From: Theobroma cacao
Taxonomy: Eukaryota > Streptophyta > Magnoliopsida > Malvales > Malvaceae
Assembly (NCBI RefSeq): GCF_000208745.1
Contig: NC_030853.1
Span: forward strand, 18,012,446-18,076,445
Length of the DNA stretch: 64,000 nucleotides
Direction: 5' to 3'
The notes under the pieces are model-generated. The model searched no databases. It was given only the letters and a program-made list of their open reading frames with translations, and was not told the DNA's origin. A program made the position numbers and the translations under genes. Shown here piece after piece: positions 25,249 through 35,804 of the stretch. Each line of letters opens with the position of its first letter. The stretch's first letter is position 1.

Positions 25249-25257
25249 TATAAAAAA
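25249..25257. repeat. Right 9-bp target site duplication of the MULE
   Basis: TATAAAAAA, identical to 18352-18360. Confidence 0.8.
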
Positions 25258-26709
25258 TACGAATAAGTTTCTAGGATTTAGAGAAAGAGTATTATGAGAT
25301 AGAGAAAAATTAAATTTTTATGTTTCATAATTTAAACAATGAAAAAAGTGTTTTGAAATAGATAAAAAAAATATCATGTCATCATTAATAAATCATCATA
25401 TTAAATGCCATATCAACATGAAAATACCATGTCAACATAATTAATAGAAAAATTTTAATAATATTAACAATTAGATTGACATTGTTAATTTTAAAAAGTA
25501 TAAGGACTCAATTTTTATAAATTATTTTATAAAAACTAAATCCACCACTTTATCAAAATATAGAAAGTAATTACATAATTTAATCAAGTTGAAAGGTGAA
25601 GGGAAGGAGAAATGCTTTGGGCAGGTAGTTCATTGGTCAATAATCAAGCTCACAGCTGTTGCGGTTTTATCTATAATTATTGAATTAGTTTGCCTGATTT
25701 AGTTAATTAAGTCCATCTTGACTAAGAGAAATAATAATATTAGGCTCATCAATTTATTTAGTGTTTTATAGACAATTACAAGCAAGCGAAATAAAGTGGA
25801 AATTTATTCTTCTAGAAGATGAAATATTTAGGCTATGGCGGACTGGACCAGAATGGCCAAGTCAACCTGTTTAGTGTTTTACAAACTTATTCTTCACTCT
25901 TCAACCTAATATTCGAACAAATAGCAGTGCAATTTACTTTAGTACGTTGCAGCGACCTTCCCAGAAGCTTCACTAAGAATTGAATTGCTACCTTTGTCAT
26001 CCATCAATCTTTAATAAAGTAGAAACGAAGAAGAAGACAAAACGGCACAACAGTTGGAACAAAGACATATGGAGCATGCTTTTTCTTGGTACCAACCTAA
26101 CCGAATAATTAACTCACTTTGTCCCCTTTTTGCTCTTTTTCTAGATTAATATTTGTCGTGATCATCACGCGGTGAATCTTATAAACATAGGTTTAAATAA
26201 TATCGCTCTGGTTAAATAAGTTATAATATATGTATATGAAAATATTAATTTATCAATATTATATATAAAAACAGAAATTTAAATGTAGAAATAGTGAAAT
26301 ATATATATATATATATACTCTTGAGAAGTTATTAAATTAATTATTTTCAATGAAATTAAAATATTGATTAAATTTTATTTATTTATCAACATCCAAATTC
26401 TTATTCAACTAAACTATATTAAATTTTATTTATTTATCAACATCGAAATTCTTATTCAACTAAACTATCTTTAATTAATATTATTATTTAAATTAAATAT
26501 TTACTAATTTTTATGTATCTAATCTAATAAACATGATAACAGGAAGAAATCCTTTATCAAAACTAATTAAAGAAATAATATGTTTTGATGTTATAAATTT
26601 CTTTTATTATTTTCTTTTTTGAAAAAAAATTAATTTAAAAATTAAGATCATAATACACACACGTCAATACAACTATATGTAATTCGCGTGTAAGTATAAC
26701 ACAAAACGA
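25258..26709. other. Intergenic, AT-rich
   Basis: No coding frame. A (TA)n run lies at about 26300-26320. Two nearly identical stretches of about 60 bp sit side by side at about 26365-26425 and 26415-26475 (TTTATTTATCAACATC...ATTCTTATTCAACTAAACTAT). Confidence 0.5.
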
Positions 26710-26714
26710 GCCTT

Positions 26715-26722
26715 TATATAAG
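26715..26722 (+). promoter_or_regulatory. Candidate TATA box for RALF 2
   Basis: TATATAAG, a consensus-like plant TATA box 94 bp upstream of the ATG at 26816, giving a 5' UTR of roughly 65 bases. Confidence 0.6.
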
Positions 26723-26815
26723 ATATCGCAAATCATCCTAAGGGGAAGCTTGAGTTAAAGCGAGGAAAACCCCCCATTTAGTGCTAATCTTTTCCGTATT
26801 CACCTCAAATTGGAA

Positions 26816-27160
26816 ATGTCTGAAAAATCATCAACGAATCCTGCACGTAACATCAACGACCCCCTATGCATTAGCACCACCAAAAGCATTGAGAGACAAG
26901 AGCAACAGAGTGAACCTCAGGTAAAAAGCTATGAAACGATTACAAACAACTGGAAGGGAGAAGAAACCCGGATTGAAAAGCAAGGCGTTACTGTGACCAG
27001 CTCTCTTCAACAAGTCAAGGTGAAGGGCAACATTTCCTATGGAAGTCTTCAGAAGCCCCCAGTTTGCAACGCCAACGAATATGGCAATTGCATAAAGCCG
27101 GTGGACGAGGACAACCGCCCTTGCACTGTCTACAACAGATGCAAGCGTGACAATCATTGA
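26816..27160 (+). CDS. RALF-like peptide gene 2, no visible signal peptide
   Basis: A 114-residue frame ending in a well-kept RALF domain: NISYGSLQKP at 72-81 (the YISY motif with Asn first) and four cysteines C84, C92, C103, C109 in CNANEYGNC and RPCTVYNRCKR. The chosen start is the only upstream in-frame ATG. Residues 1-30 (MSEKSSTNPARN...) are polar, with no signal peptide, although RALFs act outside the cell. No dibasic or RRILA-type processing site precedes the domain. In another frame the DNA near 26838 (CGAATCCTGCACGT) faintly resembles the leader of the RALF at 29905 (AGAATTCTCCATGT), so a frameshift in an ancestral leader is possible. Alternatives are an unseen upstream exon, an intracellular product, or a decaying copy. 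Confidence 0.75.
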   Translation: MSEKSSTNPARNINDPLCISTTKSIERQEQQSEPQVKSYETITNNWKGEETRIEKQGVTVTSSLQQVKVKGNISYGSLQKPPVCNANEYGNCIKPVDEDNRPCTVYNRCKRDNH

Positions 27161-28084
27161 TCCGGACTGCTGAATCCTTAAGCAAGACGATTTATTGGCT
27201 TTCTCATGAATCCACTGCTTGTTTGTACTAATAATGTCATCTGTGTGAGACTAGGAAAAGTTTTTAGTTAGTGATTCTAGTTTTATTAGAATTAATGCCA
27301 AACGATCCAATCTTTATGTCTTGCTTGAAAAATTATATAAGAGACTATCGTACCTTCAATTTATTTTCCCTAGCTCCTTAATTCTTTAGGGTTTGGTTTG
27401 TACTTCTGAAGACTTAATGACTTTTGTAACAATACAATTAAAAGGTATTCCTCTCTAATTTCGTAAATACTTCAGTTCCTTTTTTTTTCCTATCTTTTCC
27501 TCTCTTTGCCACATCGTCATTAGGAATCTCATGATGATTAATTCAGCCTTAGGCAACATCTAGCAATTGATATGAAAGACAACTGTGTTTGATCTCTCGT
27601 TTTCTTTTTAATGCAACTTGTAAAATCCGAATTCTTCCTCATTTATATATCTCCTTCCAATAAAGAATTGAACTTCAAACTAATTTTAAATTAAAAAACA
27701 TTTCATCATATGAAATGACTTATTGTTTGCATTTTTAATGGCTCTTAATTAACGCTTAGCAGGAGTAATGGTAGTGTGGTCAATTAATTTACTCAACAAG
27801 TAATAAGGCATGGTAACAGGTGGATGATGTTAGTCGAGTTATTATAAAAGCATTGTAAAGAGAAGTTAGAATAATATTTGGTACAGTTAATATAAATATT
27901 TTGAAGATCTCAAAAATTGTTTGATACTATTTTCATTTATTTCTGGTAAATTGAAAAATAAAATAAAATACTCAACTTTATTAAACAAAATGACGAGTTA
28001 TAGAATGAAAGAAATAAATAAAATAAGATAATTTAGTATTAATTCAAATTAACCAAATAAAAAAAAATGAAAGTCATTCTCACG
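27161..28084. other. Intergenic downstream of RALF 2
   Basis: It should hold the RALF 2 3' UTR. No other gene is supported. Confidence 0.5.
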
Positions 28085-28875
28085 ATAATTTTATGAATTA
28101 TTGAAGGGTAAAATGAAAATACATTTTGAAAGTCTCATTAAATATTTGTTATTAAACATTAACACCTTCTGAAGAAATTCCGACTTGCAACTTTATCAAA
28201 AAGCACAAACAAGCTTCTCACATAAGCTAAAAATATTAAAAACTTTGTAGATCAAGCAATTTGCTTCTATTTTTTTAATGAGAAAACTCTTTTATAAGTT
28301 GGATCAAACACTTACTAAGTTTGTTCCTTAGATGAAAGTGGTGATGTACAGCTGGAAGTGAACTGGATAAGTTCGGTGGGGCTTCCATAGCAAGGACATT
28401 AATGGTAATTGAAAGGGTCCATCATGGATAAAATTAAATCATGATATTAATATTTTATCTTTTAAAAGGAAATAAATTCAATTTTTTAATGAGATTTACA
28501 TTAACTTAAAAAATATATATACATCACTTTTTTAAAAAATGAAAGAGATATATGTGGATGTGATATACTTTTACATGTGAAACACTTTAGACATAATTGC
28601 TTTCATGGATTCGTCTACAGTATATGAAAGCAATTGTTGTACACTGTATTTTCAATTGGCCAACTGTCACTGATGCTACAGCCCAAAAAATTTGCCCCCA
28701 ATTAACTATATAAATAAAAGAATAGTATGCTTTATCTATCCGTTTCGCTTTCTCATGTTATTGGTCTACTTTATTAAAGCAAATATGAGATAAATATTCT
28801 TCATTAAAGTAACTTAGTGGCAATAAAAGAAGAGGCCCAAAAGACAAAGAACAAAAATCATGGACAACTGAAGTT
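28085..28875 (+). repeat. Tandem duplication unit 1 upstream of RALF 3
   Basis: Similar to 28876-29830. Shared blocks are GTGGGGCTT(C/T)CATAG, CATCATGGATAAAATTAA / ATCATGGATAAAATTAA, and GCCCAAAAAATTTGCCCC followed by AACTATATAAATAAA. It carries a TATA-like site at 28707-28716 but no RALF gene follows it. Confidence 0.8.
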
Positions 28876-29830
28876 TCCTCACTATTATTTTATAAATTAC
28901 TGAAAGGTGAAATAGGAGTATATAAAAGTTTCATTAAATATTTTTTAAAAGAAGTTTTTATTCGTAATTTTACCAAAAAATATAAACTAATTTCTCGTAT
29001 GAAGTAAAGATTTTAAAATTTTGAGAGCCAAATATTTGAATTTTACTTTTACAGGAAAAGAAACTCTTTATTGTAGATTGGGACAAGCACTTACTAAATC
29101 CATTCCATTTCTTTGAAGAAAGTGGCGATGTACAATGAGAATTGTCGGGGATAAGTTTTGGTGGGGCTTTCATAGTAAGGACAATGGTATCATGGATAAA
29201 ATTAATTCATACTATTAACATTTTGTCTTAAAAAAGAATTAGATTCATTTTTTTTCTTTTATTAGTTCAACATCAACTTTAAAAAAGATATATACATCGC
29301 TCTTAAAAAATGAAAAAGATGTATGTTGACGTGATATCTTTTGACGTGTGAAACAAACGTTAGTCATAAATTACAATTACAAATATATATATATATATAT
29401 ATATTATTTTAGATTTATCATTGATAAAAATATAAAAAATAATTTTTAAAAACTTTGAATGAAATATATAGTTGTTAAATTCATTTCTTATGAAATTTAA
29501 TTAATTAAAACGGTTAAAGTTGTAAGGTTAAAAGTTTAAAACAATTTATCCGGGACAAAAGTAGTTAATTTGTGGGATTCCTAAAAGCTTTTGTTGCTTT
29601 TATATATTGCCTTATCTATTGTTCTATGCTGTTTTTTCACTTGGTCAAGTCAATGATGCTATGGCCCAAAAAATTTGCCCCCCAATTAACTATATAAATA
29701 AAAAAATAGTGAACTTTAATGATTGATCTACTTTATAAAAGCAAATATGATATTAATATTTTAATTAAAGTAACTTAGTGGGAATAAAAAGGAAGAGGTC
29801 AAATAGAAAACGAAACCATGGAGAAAGTTA
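28876..29830 (+). repeat. Tandem duplication unit 2, contains the RALF 3 promoter
   Basis: Second copy of the 28085-28875 unit, ending just before RALF 3. A (TA)n run at about 29380-29402 is specific to this copy. Confidence 0.8.
29691..29700 (+). promoter_or_regulatory. Candidate TATA box for RALF 3
   Basis: TATATAAATA matches the plant TATA consensus and lies 214 bp upstream of the ATG at 29905. The identical 10-mer occurs in the duplicated unit at 28707. Confidence 0.55.
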
Positions 29831-29904
29831 AGTACTCAGCTAGCTAGATATGTTTGAGTTCATCATAGAAGCAGATGCAAATATTATTGTCCAAAAGAAA
29901 AACA

Positions 29905-30249
29905 ATGGGGAATGATTTCAAGAGAAGAATTCTCCATGTTTCTCTTGCAATCTCAGCTATGCTATTTTCAATACATGCCTTTGAAACCCCAACCTCTCCG
30001 GAAGTAAACAATGTCATCGCCCTATGCAATGGTACCATCACTGAAGATTGCGTCCTCAATGTAAACGGAGAAAATCACTTGGCTAAACGTTCTCTCCAAG
30101 GAGGATCGGCATCACGACACATATGTTATGGAGCTATTCAGAGGCCTTCGATTTGTAATGCTAACACCTATGGTAATTGCATAGTACCCGTCGGTCCATC
30201 TTACCGGCCTTGTACCGTTTACACTCGATGCAAGCGAGGTATTCGGTAA
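29905..30249 (+). CDS. RALF-like peptide precursor 3, with HICY instead of YISY
   Basis: A 114-residue secreted RALF precursor. I chose the ATG at 29905 because its context (AACAATGGGG) fits the plant start consensus and it puts the signal peptide (RILHVSLAISAMLFSIHAF, 8-26) at the N-terminus; an in-frame ATG at 29875 would add ten residues. The propeptide has two cysteines (C41, C49). KRSL (61-64) sits at the subtilase-site position. The mature part shows HICYGAIQRP, so the YISY motif has a Cys (C74) for Ser, then C84, C92, C103, C109 in CNANTYGNC and RPCTVYTRCKR. The mature peptide would have five cysteines, an odd number. The gene is single-exon and followed 0.8 kb later by RALF 4. Confidence 0.9.
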   Translation: MGNDFKRRILHVSLAISAMLFSIHAFETPTSPEVNNVIALCNGTITEDCVLNVNGENHLAKRSLQGGSASRHICYGAIQRPSICNANTYGNCIVPVGPSYRPCTVYTRCKRGIR

Positions 30250-31063
30250 TATATTCCTCTCTAGCTAGATCATTGCAAAGATGATGATGCTTCAATTTCT
30301 CTTTGAGTTTGTCAAGTTTGTATTAGTCATTTCGTCAGTTTGATCAGTACTATTTTATGTAAATTTGATGATTAAGATCTTGCAGAGATTTAATATTGTT
30401 GCCCTATTTTGATTCGAATGTAAACTAATAGTGAAATATGTACTTCTTCTATATATTCATCTCAATTATGCAAATTATAAGATGGGTGCATATAAATTAT
30501 GACTTGAGAAAGAAAATATCTAGGAATAATATTCAGAATTAGCTTATTCTTGGTGGGGCTTCATTTTGTCCTTAGACAGCTGTGCCAGCTCAACTCCTTG
30601 TATTTTTGCTCCGATTCCACAATTATTGTACCTTTGACGCTGAGTGTGAGTAATGCCCCTTCGTCCCAATTCTCTTCCATCTTGTTGGCGGAAAATGATA
30701 GGGATGACGACGAGTCTTTGGAAATTTATTTAAAGTTCAACACAAAATCGAAATTCGTCGGGGGAAATGCAACTCCAATGAATCTGCTTTTCCTTACGTA
30801 AATTTTGTTCTTAGCTAGCTAGGAGAAAATTCAGTTACTCCTATTTATTTATTAAAACGTAATTATCTTGACCAAGTCAATGAAAAAGCTGTCATTTTAC
30901 AATGGACAAGGGGAGAGCAAAGTCCCCCACTAAAAGTCCATAACCAATCAATGAAATGGGATCCTTTCATCGCTTATCCTTAGTTCTGGCTTTTATAGCC
31001 AAGCTTTCGTGTTCATCTAGTCCTACTCCCAAATTAAGTTGAGTAAGAGTGAAAGAAAGAAAG
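30250..31063. other. Intergenic between RALF 3 and RALF 4
   Basis: 3' region of RALF 3 and promoter of RALF 4. A TTTATAG motif near 30992 could be the RALF 4 TATA box. An open stretch at about 30550-30801 starts without ATG and has no recognised family. Confidence 0.5.
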
Positions 31064-31414
31064 ATGAAAACAGGATCAATGAGATCTTTTCCATTGTTCT
31101 CTTTAGCTTCCTTGCTGTTTTTCCTATTGAGCACAACTCTGTCCAGAGCAGCCGCTCCTGAAAGCAAAATATATACTACAAGGTATGAGGAAACAATTGC
31201 TGAATACATAGAAGGAGAAGAAGAAGAAGTGTTCCTCGGGGGAACCCGAATCAGCCAGAGGCATCTTGCTGGACCTCCATCGAGGCATATTTCTTATCGA
31301 AGTTTGGAGAATCCACCAATCTGCAATGCAAATATATATGGAAATTGCATACAACCTATCGGTCAGAATTATCGGCCTTGTACTGTATACAATCGTTGCA
31401 AGCGGGGACTCTAA
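31064..31414 (+). CDS. RALF-like peptide precursor 4, complete
   Basis: A 116-residue precursor with all expected parts. The ATG at 31064 is the first in frame. The signal peptide spans about 8-31 (hydrophobic LFSLASLLFFLL, then SRAAA). The acidic propeptide (IAEYIEGEEEE, 45-55) is shared with RALF 1, which marks them as paralogues. QRHLAG (65-70) corresponds to the RRILA subtilase site. The mature peptide begins near HISYRSL (75-81) and has four cysteines C87, C95, C106, C112 in CNANIYGNC and RPCTVYNRCKR. The seven residues between the first two cysteines are fewer than the nine in Arabidopsis RALF1. It acts in the apoplast; likely receptors are CrRLK1L kinases such as the one encoded at 45967, which is inference. 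Confidence 0.93.
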   Translation: MKTGSMRSFPLFSLASLLFFLLSTTLSRAAAPESKIYTTRYEETIAEYIEGEEEEVFLGGTRISQRHLAGPPSRHISYRSLENPPICNANIYGNCIQPIGQNYRPCTVYNRCKRGL

Positions 31415-32741
31415 TAAATTCCAGGAGAAAGATGTGAAGATTTGATGTTCTGCATTCCTTTTATGTTAATGTGATTGGGAAAAATGATGTGAAGATTTGA
31501 AAATGTTAAAATATTGTGATTCTTTTTGCTTTTTGCTGCCAAAGGCTAATTGCGCAGCACTCTATTGCTTTATGTACAGGGACATCGTCTCTCCAAAGCT
31601 GGCTTTCTATGCCAAGATAAGTCTTCCATTAACATGGTGATAGACTTGTTATGGCATTTTAGCTTTTGGTTCAATAAAATTCATTTTTCAAAAAAAAAAA
31701 AGAATATTGTGATTAATAAGAAAGAATTATATGAATGATCATTGTGATTCCTAGCACTATGAGTAGCAAATGCCATGCTAGGAAGCAAAAACCATGAGTA
31801 ATTATCTTCGTTTCCTCCTTCAAATGCTGAACATAGCTCAATGTCCAGCACAATCAAGTTGTCTGTTTTTCAGGCTGCCACATCCTGAGTCTGCAAATCA
31901 ATAATTAAGGTACGCAAACCGGTAAAAAGTTCTATTCAAGGTCTGTCTCATAACACAATCTAATCATAAAAATTCGATGGAAGTAAGACAAATCCAAAAT
32001 CTCCAAGATAATTGATCCTATTTAAGAAATGTTTAACCATCCTTGCGATATTGAAATGTGAATTTGAGGGGGAAAAAGACTAATCCGATATACATGAGAA
32101 GAAGGCTAGAAATTTTAACAACATCAATTATGAACCCTCTTTTTTGTCTAATAAATTGTCCTTGCATTTCATGTTCAAGATTTTATTCTAAGAACATGAT
32201 ATAGCTAACTTCTCGTACATGATTTCATCTTTGTTTTGGGACAATGACACTGCTCATAAAAATCTTGACATTCATCTACTGCTTGATGATTGTACAAAGA
32301 TTTTGAGCATGGATCCAATATCCGAGGAACACTGTCATACTATTGAGTAAAGAACACTTTCCTCCCCCAAAACAACTCTTGATTTTCTACTTTTAGGTTT
32401 GTTGCTAATTTAATCAAATCGGCGATCTCTTACGGGAGCTCAAATGATCGAGCACCTGCCAAAATTATTATTTATCGTACAGAACTCTACTTCCATTTCG
32501 CATGTGATTATTCAGAAACAAGCAACAGATTATTGCCTGAATGAAATCGAAATCTATTCAACTGTGAGGTCAATTTTTTGGAGGTGAGTAAGATTTCTCT
32601 TTCAGGACGATTAAACAAAGTCCAGTCATGGGAAACATGTTAAAACCATAATGGGAAATAATGAATTGATTAACTAAATTGATTTTAAACGTAAACGTTG
32701 GTGACTCTTAGCTACTTCGGATCAAATAGAGCTAGCTTGTT
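31415..32741. other. Intergenic downstream of RALF 4
   Basis: The first 300 bases should be the 3' region of RALF 4. No coding frame is supported in the rest; a decayed gene cannot be excluded. Confidence 0.45.
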
Positions 32742-32746
32742 GTTAT

Positions 32747-33120
32747 TGTTGGAGTTAGGCTCTGCTTGCAATACTTCTTTGTGTGAAAAGTTAGTTTTCA
32801 ATTTAGAGAAGTAGTGTTGTGTGCTAATTACATGTCTTTTACTTTGTAGTTATTTTTTTTTTATTTGGTGGTTATTTGGTTTTTCATGTTAACCATGTTT
32901 TGGCAGTTAAAGCATATGTAATGGACAACCCACAAACTTAGTGGTGTGGCAATCTCAAGTAGTGCTATTTATTTTCTTTTTATTTCATTTTATTTTTTAG
33001 CATTATCTTTTGTAAGGTTATAAAAGCTGTTATTCTTATTAATAAAATAGTGTGTAATTATCTTCCTCTTTTTTGTTTTTTAGCACTCAATAATCTCTTA
33101 AGTTTATCAAAATTTTAACA
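32747..33120 (+). repeat. 5' LTR of the gag-only element
   Basis: 374 bp, near-identical to 34351-34729 over its length. Followed immediately by the primer binding site. Confidence 0.93.
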
Positions 33121-33233
33121 TGGTATCAGAGCGGTTATCTTAAGGAACTGTGTTAGTGTAAAATCACTTCAAAAAAAATCCCCATTAGTTTTCTTCCCTA
33201 CCCTTTACTATTTATCTTCAAAATACCGAGAAA

Positions 33234-34298
33234 ATGACCTTTACAAATTTCAATGCGGCTACTCTACCTGTTTTTACAGGAGAAAACTACCCAATGTGAG
33301 CAATAAAAATGAAGGCGTATCTTCGTGTGTTCGATCTTTGGGAAATCGTTGAAATTGATGGAAATCCTCCTGAGATGAGGCAATCAAACCCAAGAATCGC
33401 ACAGTTCAAGCAACTTAGAGAAGAAATTACGAAAAGGTATAAAGCTTTATCTTGTATTCATTCTGCTATTTTCAACTTGATTTTTACTCATATAATGGAT
33501 TGTGAGTCTGCAAAAGAAGTATGGGACAAGTTGAAGGTTGAGTTTCATGGCAGTGATAGGACCCGTTAAATACAAGTCTTAAATTTGCTTAGAGAGTTCG
33601 AAGTATTGAAGATGAAGGATGAGGAAAGTGTGAAAGACTACTTAGAGAAGGTTTTGAAAGTAATCAATCAGTTGAGATTACTTGGGGAAAATTTACCAGA
33701 AAGAAGAATAGTCAACAAATTCCTTGTAAGCCTGCTAGAGAAATTTGAGGCCAAGATATCTTCTCTAGAGGACTCGAAGGACATGTCCACATTAACCGTA
33801 ATAGAGCTCGTAAATGCTCTTCAAGCTCAAGAGCAAAGAAGAGCTTTGAGGCAAGAAGATCATGTAGAAAATGCTTTACTAGCACGTGCAAGTGAGAAGA
33901 AAAATGGTGATAAGAAACAGGGTAAGCAAAAGGCTCAGTACTCTCCTTGTTTTTACTGTAAAAAATGCAACCATACTAAGCATTTTTGCTGGTACAAACC
34001 AAATGTTACATGCAGGTCTTGTAACTAGCTCGGTCATGTAGAGAAAGTTTGCAAGAACAAAGCCGATTAAGGAGAAGAAAAAGCTGTAATAGCCGAAGAA
34101 CATGAGGTGAATAAAGAGATGTTATTCATGGCCAAGATTCCCGAGAGGTCAATAAGCTCTATAGCATTGGAAGATATGAGTGTCCATAAACAACATGTTG
34201 CCTCTTTTGACCAAGACAATGATGGAATTATTTATCCATGGGAGACTTACAAAGATAAGCATGGAAGTGATTCAGGAACATATGACTCTGAAGGATAG
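33234..34298 (+). pseudogene. Copia gag with zinc-knuckle region, four in-frame stops
   Basis: One frame from the ATG at 33234 (MTFTNFNAATLPVFTGENYP) to TAG at 34296, without frameshifts. It has the DUF4219/UBN2 gag pattern (FDLWEIVE, LREFEVLKMKDEESV, NLPERRIVNKFLVSL) and a CCHC-type knuckle (CRSCN, stop, LGHVEKVC). Stops lie at about 33297, 33567, 34026 and 34068. The first replaces the Trp that the related gag near 5330 keeps (VWAVKM), and the third interrupts the knuckle. The frame ends where a protease would begin in a full Copia element. Confidence 0.9.
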
Positions 34299-34350
34299 AT
34301 TTGAATTCTAATCCAAATTCAAAGTATTGCAAGCTGACCCTAAGGAGGTG

Positions 34351-34729
34351 TGTTAGAGTTAGGCTTTGCCTGCAATACTCCTTAGTGTGAAAAGTTAGTT
34401 TTCAATTTGGAGAAGTAATGCTGTGTGATAATTACATGTCTTTTACTTTATGGTTATTTAGTTTTTTTTTTATTTGGTGGTTATTTGGTTTTTCATGTTA
34501 GCCATGTTTTGGCAGTTAAAGCAAATGTGAGGGACAACCCACAAACTTAGTAGTTTGGCAATCTCAGGCAATGCTATTTATTTTCTTTTTATTTCGTTTT
34601 ATTTTTTAACATTATCTTTTGTAAGGCTATAAAAGCTGTTATCCTTATTAATGAAATAGTGTGTGATTATCTTCATCATTTTTGTTTTTTAGCACTCAAT
34701 AGTCTCTTAAGTTTATCAAAATTTTAACA
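34351..34729 (+). repeat. 3' LTR of the gag-only element
   Basis: 379 bp, partner of 32747-33120, followed by the GTTAT target duplicate. Confidence 0.93.
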
Positions 34730-34852
34730 GTTATTTTAAGATAGAAGAGGAAGAAGCAATAATCAATAGTAATGAAAATGTAGAAAAATGATTTAGAATT
34801 TTATAGGTTTTGTCCTTTGCATTAAGCATTACAACATCCTCCAATACTATAC

Positions 34853-35260
34853 ATGGACACTTTGTCTAACAAAAAATCGATCATTTCAGATGTATGCCCT
34901 CAAGTAGAAAAACATGTAGTAGCTGATGATGACACAACTCATAGGAGGAAGTACGATATTGCTTGGATTCTACTTACTGTAAAAAAATCTACCATCATTC
35001 CCAACTCGATTTCTTTCAAAGCAAATAGGGAAATGTGCACAATCCACATCAAAGAGGAGGAAATCAGAGAATTCCTAAAGCCCCACCGCACAGGAGAAAC
35101 CACGACAATCAAAACAGGACCAAGCCGTACCAATTCAGGAGAGAACTCTGGTTTGAATTCAAACCGATGTGACAGCTCTAAACAACAAGGCTCTGGCAAA
35201 GGTGTTGTGAACGGTCGCCTACCATTGTCAAAGAATAGCAGGGGAATCAACTGTACCTAG
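34853..35260 (+). pseudogene. LINE ORF1 part, left of the Gypsy insertion
   Basis: A 135-residue open stretch (MDTLSNKKSI...) with basic, Asn/Ser-rich sequence but no recognised domain. I assign it to the LINE because of its position upstream of the other LINE parts and because a similar polar, lysine-rich frame continues at 40867-41304 beyond the Gypsy element. This is inference from layout, not homology. Confidence 0.45.
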
Positions 35261-35367
35261 CCCACACCCACTGGAAACCTAAACATAGAATCTCCAACTT
35301 CCAAGCCTAATCAAACCTCCCCAAATTTTTCTGCTTTCCCCACAATAGCTACCAAGGCAAATTATTT

Positions 35368-35768
35368 TGATAAATAATCTAATAGTCTAATAAGTAATTT
35401 TAATATTTAATATTTTTTGTCTAGTATTTAATATTGAAGATTTTTTTTAATTTTATTTTATTTGGACGATAAGTAAATATAGATTTAGAAATTTATTTTT
35501 CTTGTACTCTAAGAAAGTTTAAGGTAGAATAATTTTTTATTTTAATTTATTTTACTTGCACTTCTAGTTTAAATCAAGTAGGATTAAACTATTATAAATA
35601 GCACCCTTAAGTTTAGTTTTTAGAGAATTTAATTTTTTTTGAATTATTGAATAATATTATATTTTCTCTCAAAATTTGAGTGTAATTTTCTACTTTTGAA
35701 ACTTGGTTATCAATTTTAAAAGCTCTGTTAAGTACTAGCCTTTGTTTTCACGTTAACTCATTGCATCA
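35368..35768 (+). repeat. 5' LTR of the Gypsy element
   Basis: About 401 bp, similar to 40329-40730. Contains a TATAAATAG promoter-like motif near 35595. Confidence 0.87.
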
Positions 35769-35804
35769 GTTGATATCAGAGCAGGGAAAAACTCACCTAA
35801 TCTA

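Larger units (their letters stand above)
32747..34729 (+). mobile_element. Gag-only Copia-type element (TR-GAG-like) with perfect TSD
   Basis: A 1983-bp element with two LTRs (32747-33120, 34351-34729), both starting TGTT and ending TTAACA. GTTAT stands directly before (32742-32746) and after (34730-34734), a perfect 5-bp target duplication. TGGTATCAGAGCGG at 33121 is the initiator tRNA-Met primer site, and AAGGAGGTG precedes the right LTR. Between them only a gag frame is found; protease, integrase and reverse transcriptase are absent. It must have moved using enzymes supplied by another element. Its gag is clearly related to that of Copia element 1. Confidence 0.93.

Noticed and set aside
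30550..30801. 83-residue open stretch between RALF 3 and RALF 4
   Set aside because: Starts at TTG and resembles no family I know; not enough to call a gene.
31124..31354. Minus-strand open frame opposite RALF 4 that resembles one opposite RALF 2
   Set aside because: Similarity is forced by the conserved RALF coding strand; antisense shadow.
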